Assembly: GCF_010993745.1 (NCBI RefSeq)
Contig: NZ_WOTN01000001.1
Location: 1,243,235 to 1,307,234, forward strand
Source of the DNA: Fodinicola acaciae
GTDB lineage: Bacteria; Actinomycetota; Actinomycetes; Mycobacteriales; HKI-0501
Direction of reading: 5' to 3'
DNA length: 64,000 bases
Below, one piece after another: positions 52,730-61,188 of the stretch (positions are counted from its first letter, which is position 1; each line of letters starts with the position of its first letter). The position numbers were made by a program, and so were the translations under genes. The notes beneath the pieces were generated by a model that had not been told where the DNA came from, searched no databases, and was given only the letters and a program-made list of their open reading frames with translations.

Positions 52730-52760
52730 TTGACTTGGAGCGCACTCCAAGTCATAGCGT
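52730..52760 (+). promoter_or_regulatory. MerR-type promoter with 19-bp spacer and palindrome
   Basis: TTGACT (52730-52735) and TAGCGT (52755-52760) are 19 bases apart, longer than the optimum, as in MerR-activated promoters. The perfect palindrome acttggagcg/cgctccaagt-type dyad occupies 52733-52752 between and over them; the arms acttggag and ctccaagt are exact. It lies just upstream of the SDR gene. Confidence 0.75.
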
Positions 52761-52767
52761 CCGGTTC

Positions 52768-53754
52768 ATGACAACTCAGCAGCACAAGATCGGATCCGGC
52801 TTCGGTGCGCGGAGCACCGCGGCCGAGGTCCTGCACGACATCGACCTGTCCGACCGGCTGGCCGTCGTCACCGGCGGATATTCCGGCATCGGACTGGAAA
52901 CCACGCGCGCGCTGGCCGGCGCCGGAGCACATGTCGTCGTGCCGGCGCGGCGTACGGAAACCGCTCGCGAGACGCTGGCCGGCATCGACAACGTCGAGGT
53001 GGACGAGCTCGACCTCGGCGACCTGGACAGTGTCCGCGGCTTCGCCGAGCGGTTCCTGGCCTCCGGCCGCGACATCCACATCATGATCGACAACGCCGGC
53101 ATCATGGCCTGCCCGGAAACCCGCGTCGGACCGGGTTGGGAGGCGCAGTTCGCGACCAACCACCTCGGCCATTTCGCATTGGTCAACCGGCTCTGGCCGG
53201 CCATCGCGCGGGGCCGTGGCCGCGTGGTGGCGGTGTCGTCGATGGGGCATCGGCGCTCGGCGATCCGCTGGGAAGACGTGATGTTCGAGCGCGGCTATGA
53301 CAAATGGACCGCCTACGGTCAGGCCAAGACCGCCAACGTGCTCTTCGCCGTACGGCTCGACGCGCTGGCCAAGGACGCCGGCGTACGCGCCTTCGCGCTG
53401 CATCCGGGCGGCATCATGACCCCACTCCAGCGGCACCTGGAGCGCGCGGAGATGGTCGCGGCCGGCTGGATGGACGAGGATGGCAACGTCCTGCTGTCGT
53501 TCAAAACGCCCGAGCAGGGGGCCGCGACCCAGGTGTGGGCCGCCACCTCGCCGCAGCTGGACGGGATGGGCGGCGTCTACTGCGAGGACTGCGACATCGC
53601 CGAGCAGGCCGATCCGGCGTCGGTCGGCTCCGATCCGTCGTCGCCGTCAGGCGGTTTCTCCGGTGGCGTGCTGCCGTACGCGACCGATCCGGAGCAGGCG
53701 GCGCGACTGTGGACGCTGTCGGCCGAGCTGACCGGAGTCGACGCTTTCGCCTAG
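52768..53754 (+). CDS. Short-chain dehydrogenase (retinol dehydrogenase-like)
   Basis: The 328-residue SDR binds NAD(P) through TGGYSGIGLE (about 35-44) and has NAGIMACP, the catalytic Ser in AVSSMGHRRS and Y-G-Q-A-K. The length and GPGWEAQFATNHLGHFAL segment fit the large retinol-dehydrogenase-like group. It is under a MerR-type promoter, so it is probably induced by a small hydrophobic or reactive compound. No MerR gene is adjacent; the nearest is at 63.3 kb. Confidence 0.9.
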   Translation: MTTQQHKIGSGFGARSTAAEVLHDIDLSDRLAVVTGGYSGIGLETTRALAGAGAHVVVPARRTETARETLAGIDNVEVDELDLGDLDSVRGFAERFLASGRDIHIMIDNAGIMACPETRVGPGWEAQFATNHLGHFALVNRLWPAIARGRGRVVAVSSMGHRRSAIRWEDVMFERGYDKWTAYGQAKTANVLFAVRLDALAKDAGVRAFALHPGGIMTPLQRHLERAEMVAAGWMDEDGNVLLSFKTPEQGAATQVWAATSPQLDGMGGVYCEDCDIAEQADPASVGSDPSSPSGGFSGGVLPYATDPEQAARLWTLSAELTGVDAFA

Positions 53755-53764
53755 GCTGGGCCAA

Positions 53765-54193
53765 ATGGACGGGCTGGCCGGCGCGATCGCGCTTCCCGAC
53801 GGCACGAAGGTGCGCGGCCGCGGCCGGCGACAGCCGTTGCCGGCCGGTCCACTGCCGGACTATGGCCTGTGCCTCGGCCGGTTTTCGGCGCGGCGCGACC
53901 CCGACTGGCCCTCGGACTGGATCGACTGGCCGGATTTCCGGCTGCCGCGCGATGATGCCGCGGCGGCCGGCCTGATCCGCAAGGCGTACGAGCTGGCGCG
54001 CACCGGCCAGCGGGTCGAGGTGACCTGCGGCGGCGGCAACGGCCGCACCGGCACGGTCATCGCGTGCATGGCCGTGCTCGCCGGCCATCCCGCCGACGAC
54101 GCGGTGGCCTGGACCCGCCAGCACTATCGCCGGCACGCCGTGGAAACCCGCGGCCAGCGCCGGTGGGTCAGCTGGTTCGCACTCGGCGCATGA
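53765..54193 (+). CDS. Dual-specificity/tyrosine phosphatase-like protein
   Basis: The 142-residue protein has the C-x5-R active site at C88-G-G-G-N-G-R94-T-G. A candidate general acid is D54 (DWIDWPDFRLP). A -10 box TAGGCT (53752-53757), which uses the SDR stop codon TAG, stands seven bases before the ATG, so a leaderless mRNA is likely. Its 3' end overlaps the convergent GTPase gene by 26 bases. The substrate may be a phosphoprotein or phosphoinositide. Confidence 0.82.
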   Translation: MDGLAGAIALPDGTKVRGRGRRQPLPAGPLPDYGLCLGRFSARRDPDWPSDWIDWPDFRLPRDDAAAAGLIRKAYELARTGQRVEVTCGGGNGRTGTVIACMAVLAGHPADDAVAWTRQHYRRHAVETRGQRRWVSWFALGA

Positions 54194-56135
54194 CCCGGAG
54201 CAGGTATTCCTTGCGGTTGAGCGGATCGTGGTCCGACCGCGACCGCCGTGGCGCCGGGCCGCGCACCGGTTCATAGCGCTCGAACGCCGATTCCAGCACG
54301 CCCTCACCGCGGGTCAGTCCCGGCAGTTGTTGCTGCAGCCGATGCACTTTCGCCGCGGGGATCAGGCCGTCCAATGTGGACTGTGAACCGCGCGTACGCG
54401 GTGTCCCGGGCACCGCGCCGAGGCGTACCAGCGCCGGCAGCAACGCGCCGAACGTGTCCGCCGGCAGATCGATGCGAAACCGGTGCATCGGCTCGAACAC
54501 CGCCGTCCCGGCCGCCAGCAACGCGCTCATCAACACCAGCGGTGTCAGGTTGCGGAAGTCGCCGGCGGTGCTGGACATGCTCTTGTCGAAGGTCGCGTGC
54601 GCGTGACTTTGCCTTGCCCAGTAACCGGAATGGGTCAGGGTGACCACGCAGTCGGTGACCTGCCAGCCGTGCGGTCCCTCGCGCAGCGTCTCGTACACGG
54701 TCTCCTCGACGGCTTTCATGAACGCGTACGGCATCGAACCGAGTTCCACCTCCAACCGGAAGGTCACGCCACCGCCGACCGGAGCGGGGTCGACCCGCAG
54801 GCCGACCGTGGCGAGGAACGGATTGGCGTCCTTCTTGATAAACTCGGCCGCCGCACCGGAACCGACCGGCCGCTCGATGTGGATCGTCGTCGTTTCCCGA
54901 AACTCCACGTCCACGCCGAACTCGTCGGCCAGCGTCGCCTGGATGACCTCCTTCTGCACTTCGCCGTACAGTGAAACGGAAATCTCGTTACGGTTGTCGT
55001 CCTGCCGCAGGTTGATCAGCGGATCCTGCTCGGCCAGCTGGCTCAGCGCCGCGTGCATGGCACCTTTCTGCGCCGGTGTCGCCGGCACGACGACCGTCTC
55101 CAGGGTCGGCGGCGCGAAATGGTACGCGGCGATCGCGCGCTGCTCGCCGATCGTGTCGCCGATCCGTACGCCGTCCAGGCCACGCAGTTTCGCGATCTGT
55201 CCAGCGCAAACCGCCTGCCGTCCGACGGTCGCGCCATCGTCGAAGACGCTGATGCCGGTGACTTTTTCTTCTGTGTCGCCAAACCGCGGCCGGTCGCGGG
55301 TGTTGAGCGTGCCGGCGAACATCCGCGCGTACGCGATCTTCTCGCCGGCCGGTCCGCGCTCGACCTTGAACACCGACGCGGACACTGGCGCGTCGACGGC
55401 ACCGTCGGCGGCCGGCAACAACTCCGTGATGCCGGCGGTGAGTGCGTCGACGCCCGTGCCGGTGATCGCCGAGCCGAAATACACCGGATGCAGCAGCCCG
55501 CGGCGGCTCTGATCGGCAACCGTCGGGCGAATATCCGGCAACGTCGTGCCATTCACGTACGCGGCAAGGAAATCGTCGTCGTTGTCGGCCAGCATCTCCA
55601 GCAGCCGCGGAGTCGGCTCCAACCGCGGTTGGAAGGCGGCCTGCGGCGTGCCGAGGCCGGTCGCCGTCCCCATCGGGACCACCGCCGGATCGAGTTTTTC
55701 AGCGATGCTGCGGAAAGTCTCGGCGCAGCGCGCTCCGCGACGGTCGATCTTGTTGACGAACAACAGCGTCGGGATGCGCAGGCGTTTGAGCGTACGCATC
55801 AAAACACGTGTCTGCGCCTGCACGCCTTCGACCGCCGAGACCACCAGGACCGCGCCGTCGAGCACGCCGAGCACACGCTCCACCTCGGCGATGAAATCGG
55901 GGTGGCCAGGGGTGTCGATCAGATTGACCGCGACCTCGCCGACCCGGAACGACACCACGGCCGACTTGATGGTGATGCCGCGCTGCCGCTCCAACGCCAG
56001 CGAGTCGGTCTGGGTGTTGCCGTGATCGACGCTGCCGACCTCGTCGATGACGCCGGCGGCGTAGAGCAGCCGCTCGGTCAGGCTGGTCTTACCGGCGTCG
56101 ACATGCGCCAGGATCCCCAAGTTGAGCGATGTCAC
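54168..56135 (-). CDS. TetM/Otr(A)-like ribosomal protection GTPase
   Basis: The 655-residue protein has the EF-G-like layout of tetracycline ribosomal protection proteins. G1 is AHVDAGKTS (10-18), G3 is DTPGH (74-78) and G4 is NKID (128-131), followed by domains II-V. It begins like other family members (LNLGILAHVDAGKTSL). TetM-like proteins remove tetracyclines from the ribosome; Otr(A) in streptomycetes is similar. Some actinobacterial homologues of this size may serve other ribosome functions. It starts with GTG and has a small ORF upstream (56089-56196). Confidence 0.85.
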   Translation of the reverse strand: MTSLNLGILAHVDAGKTSLTERLLYAAGVIDEVGSVDHGNTQTDSLALERQRGITIKSAVVSFRVGEVAVNLIDTPGHPDFIAEVERVLGVLDGAVLVVSAVEGVQAQTRVLMRTLKRLRIPTLLFVNKIDRRGARCAETFRSIAEKLDPAVVPMGTATGLGTPQAAFQPRLEPTPRLLEMLADNDDDFLAAYVNGTTLPDIRPTVADQSRRGLLHPVYFGSAITGTGVDALTAGITELLPAADGAVDAPVSASVFKVERGPAGEKIAYARMFAGTLNTRDRPRFGDTEEKVTGISVFDDGATVGRQAVCAGQIAKLRGLDGVRIGDTIGEQRAIAAYHFAPPTLETVVVPATPAQKGAMHAALSQLAEQDPLINLRQDDNRNEISVSLYGEVQKEVIQATLADEFGVDVEFRETTTIHIERPVGSGAAAEFIKKDANPFLATVGLRVDPAPVGGGVTFRLEVELGSMPYAFMKAVEETVYETLREGPHGWQVTDCVVTLTHSGYWARQSHAHATFDKSMSSTAGDFRNLTPLVLMSALLAAGTAVFEPMHRFRIDLPADTFGALLPALVRLGAVPGTPRTRGSQSTLDGLIPAAKVHRLQQQLPGLTRGEGVLESAFERYEPVRGPAPRRSRSDHDPLNRKEYLLRVMRRVRTS

Positions 56136-56196
56136 AGGGCTTCGTGTCCTCAGGATAGGTGGAAATGCCTGTCTGAATGGACACAGCCGCTCGCAT
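56089..56196 (-). CDS. Candidate uORF overlapping the GTPase start
   Basis: An ATG-started ORF of 35 codons begins after GAGGAG (ATG six bases downstream) and runs across the GTPase GTG in another frame. It ends 47 bases inside the gene. The ribosome-binding site is better than that of the GTPase itself. In tetM genes, short leader ORFs take part in tetracycline-induced attenuation; here only the arrangement is seen, and no clear terminator lies between. Confidence 0.35.
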   Translation of the reverse strand: MRAAVSIQTGISTYPEDTKPCDIAQLGDPGACRRR

Positions 56197-56265
56197 TGCC
56201 TCTCCTCAACTCAGGACCCGGGACGGCCGATATTGGATCACCGGCCGGTCCGCCGGACAACCGAT

Positions 56266-57156
56266 TTAGCGCTGCCCGGCTGCCACGCAGCACCGTACGA
56301 ACGCCCGCACGACCTCGTTCGTGTCGGCCGCCGGCGTCCAGGCGACCGCGACCGTGGTCGGACTGACACCGGTCACCGGCCGGTAGGTGACACCGGGACG
56401 CGCGTAGAAACGCACCGCCGACTCCGGCGCCAGCGCGACGCCGTAGCCGTTGGCGATCGCACTCAACCACTCGTCCGGCTGGTCGGTGACCGCGCCGATC
56501 CGCGGCTCACCGTCGCGTTCGTCGATGCCCAGCCAATAGTCGCGCCACGCACCGGTCTGCGGTGGCGCCGCGACGAACGGCTCGTCCCACAGCTCGCGAA
56601 ACGCGATCTCGGCGCGCGCCGCGAGCGGATGGGTCGAGCTGAGAGCGACGCAGCGCGGCTCGGTCAGCAGCTCCGTCACGCGCAGCTTTTCCTGGCCAGG
56701 AAACGGAAGCCGGACGATCGCCACATCGACGTCGGCGTCCGCCAGACCGGCGGTCGGATTGGTCCACGCCGCCTGCCGCATCTCCACCCGCCAGCCGGGC
56801 TGGCGTCGGCCGAAGTCCGCGATGATGGCCGGCGTCGCCTCGTTGGCGGCACTGGCGATGAACCCGACCCGCAGCACCTTCGCCGCCCGGCTCGCCGCGC
56901 CTTCGGTCGTACGCACGACCTCGTCCAGGTCGGACAGCAGTCGTGGCACGCGGTCGGCGAGAGCGCGGCCGGCCTCAGTGAGGGCCATGCCGGTCCGCGA
57001 GCGTACGAACAGCGTGACGCCGAGCAGCGCCTCCAACTGCCTGACCTGCTTGGTCAACGCCGGCTGCGACACGTACAACCGCTGCGCGGCACGCGTCAGG
57101 TTGCCGTCCTCGGCCACCGCCGCGAAATATCGCAGCAGCCGCGTGTCCACATCCAT
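56266..57156 (-). CDS. LysR-family regulator
   Basis: The 296-residue protein has the LysR HTH at 1-60 (LLRYFAAVAEDGNLTRAAQRL, SQPALTKQVRQLEALLG) and a periplasmic-binding-like inducer domain at about 92-294. It is divergent from the DoxX-like gene, which may be its target. The inducer is unknown. Confidence 0.92.
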   Translation of the reverse strand: MDVDTRLLRYFAAVAEDGNLTRAAQRLYVSQPALTKQVRQLEALLGVTLFVRSRTGMALTEAGRALADRVPRLLSDLDEVVRTTEGAASRAAKVLRVGFIASAANEATPAIIADFGRRQPGWRVEMRQAAWTNPTAGLADADVDVAIVRLPFPGQEKLRVTELLTEPRCVALSSTHPLAARAEIAFRELWDEPFVAAPPQTGAWRDYWLGIDERDGEPRIGAVTDQPDEWLSAIANGYGVALAPESAVRFYARPGVTYRPVTGVSPTTVAVAWTPAADTNEVVRAFVRCCVAAGQR

Positions 57157-57217
57157 GCGGCCAGGTTATAGCCGCAGGTATTGGACGGGATGCGCAGCGC
57201 GCGGAGAAGGTGAGGAC

Positions 57218-57568
57218 ATGTCCATCGCGTACGTGCTCGTCACTGTCGTCACGATCGTCGCCAACGCCGGCGTGGCGATCGCCGACCTCAGCAAAGCCTC
57301 GTTCGTCCTCCGCAACTCCACCGAGCTGGACCTGCCGGCGTGGTCGGTCCTGCCGCTCGGCCTCCTGAAAGCGGCCGGAGCGGCCGGACTCATGCTCGGC
57401 CTGATCGGCCTAAGGCCGCTCGGCATCGCCGCCGCGACCGGCCTCGTGCTGTTCTTCGTTGGCGCGGTCGCGATTCACATCCGCAAGCGGGTCTTCCACA
57501 ACATCGCCGCACCGACCGCCTTCCTCCTGCTCGCCGTCGGATCACTGGCGACCGCTACTTGGCACTGA
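57218..57568 (+). CDS. DoxX-like membrane protein
   Basis: The 116-residue protein has four hydrophobic helices (about 3-22, 42-63, 66-84, 94-113). LKAAGAAGLMLGL and IAAATGLVLFFVGAVAIHIR fit the DoxX-like family. The ATG has GTGAGGAC upstream. Divergence from the LysR gene suggests control by it. The biochemical role is uncertain. Confidence 0.82.
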   Translation: MSIAYVLVTVVTIVANAGVAIADLSKASFVLRNSTELDLPAWSVLPLGLLKAAGAAGLMLGLIGLRPLGIAAATGLVLFFVGAVAIHIRKRVFHNIAAPTAFLLLAVGSLATATWH

Positions 57569-57595
57569 TGCTACGATCTCGGATAATCCAATATC

Positions 57596-58012
57596 GTGAA
57601 GTCCGAATCCGTACTGCTGGCGCTGCAGCGCGCCACGCACGCCACGTTGCAGTTGATCTCGGCCGAGCTGGTCGACCTCGACCTGACCGCGTCCGAGATC
57701 AACGCACTGGCCAACCTCGCCGACGGCCAGGGCCGCACGGTGTCGCAGCTCGGTGCCGCGACCGGAGCGCGGCCGACCACGCTGACCAGCGTGTTGGACC
57801 GCCTGGAGCGGCGCGGACACGTCAGCCGCGGCACGCTCGCCGGCGACCGCAGGTCGGTGCTCGTGGAGCTCACCGACAGCGGACGCGCCGCCGCGGCGGT
57901 GATACGGCGGACGCTCACCGACATCGAGGACCGCGCGCTCGGCGGCCTGCCGGCCGAGACGATCTCCGGATTCCGCGCGGTCGTGGACGCACTGATCGAG
58001 GAGGGATCGTGA
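57596..58012 (+). CDS. MarR-family regulator
   Basis: The 138-residue protein has a winged helix at about 33-95 (LTASEINALANLADGQG, ATGARPTTLTSVLDRLERRG, DRRSVLVELT). It starts with GTG and overlaps the next gene by four bases (GTGA), so the two are translated together. The DoxX-like gene ends 27 bases upstream and may be in the same transcript. Confidence 0.87.
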   Translation: MKSESVLLALQRATHATLQLISAELVDLDLTASEINALANLADGQGRTVSQLGAATGARPTTLTSVLDRLERRGHVSRGTLAGDRRSVLVELTDSGRAAAAVIRRTLTDIEDRALGGLPAETISGFRAVVDALIEEGS

Positions 58013-58410
58013 CGAGTTTCGCCGACCTGATGAGCGAAGTGATGGCGACAGGGGAGAGGTTCGGACATCGCGAGCACGTTCACCTGACCTGGCTCGCGGT
58101 CCGCCGGCACGGCACGGAGGCGGCCGTCGGCGTGGTCAGCGACGGGATCCGGCGTACGGCCCGTTACGCGGGCGCGCCACAGAAATACCACGAGACGATC
58201 AGCCGAGCCTGGGTCGAGCTGGTCGGGCATCACGCGCAGGACGACGTCACCAGCGATTTCGACGAGTTCGCCGGCCGCAACTCGGCGCTGCTCGACAAAC
58301 GGCTGCTGAGCCGCTTCTACCGGTCGTCGACATTGGCGAGCACACCAGCCAGAGCCGGTTGGGTCGAGCCGGATCTGGCACCGTTTCCGTGGTTGGCCGT
58401 CAGGGACTGA
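58009..58410 (+). CDS. Conserved hypothetical protein
   Basis: The 133-residue product starts MTSFADLMSEVMATG and has FGHREHVHLTWLAVRRHG and YHETISRAWVELVGHH segments with many His and Trp residues. I do not recognise a named family, though similar short proteins occur in actinomycetes. The GTG overlaps the MarR stop, so it is probably the target of the MarR protein. It has no signal peptide or membrane helix. It overlaps the end of the convergent membrane-protein gene by 11 bases. Confidence 0.7.
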   Translation: MTSFADLMSEVMATGERFGHREHVHLTWLAVRRHGTEAAVGVVSDGIRRTARYAGAPQKYHETISRAWVELVGHHAQDDVTSDFDEFAGRNSALLDKRLLSRFYRSSTLASTPARAGWVEPDLAPFPWLAVRD

Positions 58411-58969
58411 GGTCGGCGTCCGTACGCAGGCTGGCCAACGCGATCCACGAGGTCACCAATGCGAGCACGATCGTCAGCCAGAAGCTCGCGGACACGCCAG
58501 GTCCATCGCCAATCCCGAACCACGACGTGCTGTCGGCGTCGACGTAGTGGTAAACACCGCCGGCGCTGGATGCGACGACGGCAGCGGTCACGATCAGCAT
58601 CACCAGAGCGGCACCGGCCACGGCGAGTCCCACGAGCGCGCGCCGGCGCCGGTCTGGCAGCAGGACGCTGAGAAGACCGGCCAGCAGCACCAACGTTGTC
58701 AGTACGCCGGCCATCCGCGGACCGGCGCCGAGCGTAGCCATCCGCTGGACCTCGTCGTACAAGCCAATCGCGGTCTGGTTGCCGGCGCTGGAGACCTCCG
58801 GGACACCGGCGACGACGCGCCATCCGCTGAAACAGATCCGTGAGATGCCCTGGGTGCCGACACCACACGAGACTCCGGCGTACGGCACGAGCGCGAACAC
58901 CATGAGCGTCACGAGAAAGCCGACACCGACAGCCACACGACCGATCGACCAGTCGCCAGGGGAATCCAT
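58400..58969 (-). CDS. Hypothetical four-helix membrane protein
   Basis: The 189-residue product has hydrophobic segments at about 12-32, 86-105, 112-135 and 160-180. An extracytoplasmic loop with two Cys (VSCGVGTQGISRICFSG) lies between helices 1 and 2 and may hold a disulfide. The ATG at 58969 is used; a GTG six codons upstream is possible. No family was recognised. Confidence 0.65.
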   Translation of the reverse strand: MDSPGDWSIGRVAVGVGFLVTLMVFALVPYAGVSCGVGTQGISRICFSGWRVVAGVPEVSSAGNQTAIGLYDEVQRMATLGAGPRMAGVLTTLVLLAGLLSVLLPDRRRRALVGLAVAGAALVMLIVTAAVVASSAGGVYHYVDADSTSWFGIGDGPGVSASFWLTIVLALVTSWIALASLRTDADLSP

Positions 58970-59014
58970 GCCGCTGACCCTAGGCACAGCGTCGGGGACC
59001 CGTCCCGAGAACCG

Positions 59015-59905
59015 CTACTTGACATAATGTCGCTTATCGACCAAACATGGCTGAGCGAGGTTGAGCAGGCCGGCGACGCCGAGCAACAGGCCGGCCAGCA
59101 TGCCGGCCTCGAAGATCAGTCCGGTGACACCGCCGCTGTTGATGCCGTGCAGACCCGACGCGAACGTCGTCGCCGCGCCGACCCACGCCAACGTCAGCGT
59201 CGCCGTCGTACGACGCTGCCGGACCAACGCCATCACACCGACGGCTCCGCCGATGACGACGACACCGGTCACGAACAACGCCGTACGCTGCGCCGCCGTC
59301 TCAAAACCGGCAGGTCCGGCCAACCGGTCACCGGCGAAGGTCCACACCAGGTGGATCACGCCGTACGCCGCCGCCGGGATCGCCGCGCCGTTGGCCAGCA
59401 TGACCTGGATCTGGTCCGCCCGGCCGTCAGCGCGTTCGAACACATGTCCCCAACGCTCACGCGCGTAGAGCACGAACGCCGCACACAGGAAGATCGCCTG
59501 CGCCGTGAAACCGCCATACACCATGGCGAAAATCCAGCCGGCGGCCTGTGGATCGGGACTCGGCGAGCCGCCGACGACCAGCTGCAACAGCACACCGGTG
59601 GGTACGCCGAGCACGATCGGCGCCAGCAGTCCGGTGCCGACCCAGATCGGCACCAGCACCAGCGGCCCGGGAATCGATCGACCCCACGCGTACGTGAAGG
59701 CCAGGGCGAGCGCGATGGCCACGACCTCCAGGCCGATCGTCACGACATTGCCGACGACGTGCGCACGGTCCAGCAGTTCGGCGACGTGGCTGGCGCCGGT
59801 CATGCCGACCGGAATGCCGAGCACCCAGATGACTTTCAGCACCACATAAGGAATCCCGGCGGTGATCGTGCCGTAACACGCGACGAGTCGAATCACTCTG
59901 ATCAT
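59015..59905 (-). CDS. Hypothetical polytopic membrane protein
   Basis: The 296-residue protein has about eight hydrophobic helices. I see no transporter signature. ARERWGHVFERADGRADQIQ forms a cytoplasmic loop in the middle, and YGVIHLVWTFAGDRLAG follows. It lies 46 bases upstream of the other membrane-protein gene on the same strand, so the two may be co-transcribed. The function is unknown. Confidence 0.68.
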   Translation of the reverse strand: MIRVIRLVACYGTITAGIPYVVLKVIWVLGIPVGMTGASHVAELLDRAHVVGNVVTIGLEVVAIALALAFTYAWGRSIPGPLVLVPIWVGTGLLAPIVLGVPTGVLLQLVVGGSPSPDPQAAGWIFAMVYGGFTAQAIFLCAAFVLYARERWGHVFERADGRADQIQVMLANGAAIPAAAYGVIHLVWTFAGDRLAGPAGFETAAQRTALFVTGVVVIGGAVGVMALVRQRRTTATLTLAWVGAATTFASGLHGINSGGVTGLIFEAGMLAGLLLGVAGLLNLAQPCLVDKRHYVK

Positions 59906-60089
59906 GATGGCTCCTGTCTGGTAGGCATTTCCTTCCTAAAGACCCGGGACAGTGGCCACCTCTGCCAAAAGACCGAGACGACTCGGCCGAAGGTCACCCC
60001 GGCGGCGGGATGTTCTGGTTGGAGCGGAAACCCACCGGGCTGCTGGTCGTCCGCGCAATGACTTCGCGTAGAGGCCGAGTGGACGCTCC

Positions 60090-60236
60090 TCAGACGTTGG
60101 ACGGCAGATTGGCGAACGACTCGGCGACCATGGCGACTCGGCGACCTTGGTGGCGCGCCGCTTCCAGCGCCGCAGCGGACGGACCGGTCCCGGTGTCGAG
60201 GCTGCTGACGCCGTCACGCTTCCTCTCAAGAGTCAC
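60090..60236 (-). CDS. Small ORF divergent from the HxlR gene (48 residues)
   Basis: A GTG-started frame (VTLERKRDGVSSLDTG..., ending LPSNV) has high G/C in third codon positions. It starts four bases from the 60240-60254 palindrome. No ribosome-binding site is evident and no family is known. It may be a small protein, a decayed remnant of a gene that HxlR once controlled, or chance. Confidence 0.25.
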   Translation of the reverse strand: MTLERKRDGVSSLDTGTGPSAAALEAARHQGRRVAMVAESFANLPSNV

Positions 60237-60239
60237 GAT

Positions 60240-60254
60240 GTATAGCGACTATAC
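60240..60254. promoter_or_regulatory. HxlR operator palindrome
   Basis: gtatag and ctatac are exact six-base arms around cga. The site lies 31 bases before the HxlR GTG at 60286. A further tatacgttagata stretch follows. Autoregulation is likely. Confidence 0.65.
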
Positions 60255-60285
60255 GTTAGATAGTCCCAATGCCAAGGATAGGAAC

Positions 60286-60651
60286 GTGCCTGGTGGTAGC
60301 TTCGAGGTCGTGGCGCATCCGTACGAGCGAGGTGACAGGTTCTGTCCCGACTACCACCGCGCCGTCGAGATGATCGGCCGGCGATGGAACGGGGTGATCC
60401 TGCGCGAGCTGCTGCTCGGCGCGACCCGGTTCGCGCAGATCCGCGCGGCCATCCCGGAGATGACCGACAAGATGCTGTCCAGCCGGCTCCGCGAGCTGGA
60501 GGACGAGGGCCTGGTCAGCCGCACGGTCATCGACGAGCGACCGGTCCGGGTCGAGTACGCGCTCACCGAGATGGGTCGTGACCTGGAGGAGGCGATCAAC
60601 GCGCTCAGCTCCTGGGCCGACCGCTGGCTGGCCGCCGGGACGGACGACTGA
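60286..60651 (+). CDS. HxlR-family regulator
   Basis: The 121-residue protein has the HxlR HTH (CPDYHRAVEMIGRRWNGVIL, TDKMLSSRLRELEDEGLV, VEYALTEMGRDLEEA). C20 before the HTH matches the thiol in redox-sensing family members. The GTG at 60286 follows AAGGATAGGAAC; the longer frame upstream passes through the operator. Its stop directly precedes the TetR start, so they form one operon. Confidence 0.88.
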   Translation: MPGGSFEVVAHPYERGDRFCPDYHRAVEMIGRRWNGVILRELLLGATRFAQIRAAIPEMTDKMLSSRLRELEDEGLVSRTVIDERPVRVEYALTEMGRDLEEAINALSSWADRWLAAGTDD

Positions 60652-61188
60652 GTGCGAGCGGACGCTCGGCGCAACTACGAGTCGCTGCTCGCCTCGGCCA
60701 AGGAGATCTTCGCCGAGTACGGGCCGGACGCGCCGCTGGACGACATCGCGCGGCACGCCGGCCTGGGCAACGCGACCCTCTATCGCCACTTCCCCACTAG
60801 ACGCGACCTGCTGGTCGCCGTGTATGCCGGCGAGGTCGCGGATCTTTGCGCGTACGGCCGGAAACTCGGCGACGGCAGGCCGGCCGGCGACGCGCTTTTC
60901 GAGTGGCTGCGCGCGTTCGTCGAGCATGTGGTCAGCAAGCGCGATCTCGCCATGGTCGAGCGCGGGTCGGAGTTGGCCGACTCGTGGCACTCCGCGATGC
61001 GGTCGACGGCCGGTGCGTTGCTGGAGCGAGCGCGCGAGACCGGTGACGTACGCGCCGATCTGGAGGTCAACGACCTGCTGCGGCTGGCCAACGGGATCGC
61101 TCTCGGCGGTGCCGACGACGCCACGACGCGCCGCCTCCTGCGGCTCCTCCGCGAGGGCCTGATCTACTCCTCTCATGACCGAGCCTGA
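60652..61188 (+). CDS. TetR-family regulator
   Basis: The 178-residue protein has the HTH at about 28-56 (PLDDIARHAGLGNATLYRHFP) and a TetR_C-type ligand domain. The GTG follows the TGA of the HxlR gene with no gap. The 3' end overlaps the methyltransferase gene by 14 bases. Two regulators in tandem on one mRNA is unusual. Confidence 0.87.
   Translation: MRADARRNYESLLASAKEIFAEYGPDAPLDDIARHAGLGNATLYRHFPTRRDLLVAVYAGEVADLCAYGRKLGDGRPAGDALFEWLRAFVEHVVSKRDLAMVERGSELADSWHSAMRSTAGALLERARETGDVRADLEVNDLLRLANGIALGGADDATTRRLLRLLREGLIYSSHDRA

Larger units (their letters stand above)
59906..60285. other. 380-bp gap upstream of the HxlR gene
   Basis: It holds the promoter region of the membrane-protein gene, a possible 48-residue ORF on the minus strand (60090-60236), and the palindrome gtatag-cga-ctatac (60240-60254) before the HxlR start. 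The rest, 59940-60080, shows no gene with convincing codon use. Confidence 0.5.

Noticed and set aside
59936-60229. 97-residue minus-strand frame upstream of the HxlR gene
   Set aside because: It is rich in Arg/Ser/Pro without family features. A different frame (60090-60236) has the better codon use, and even that is weak.
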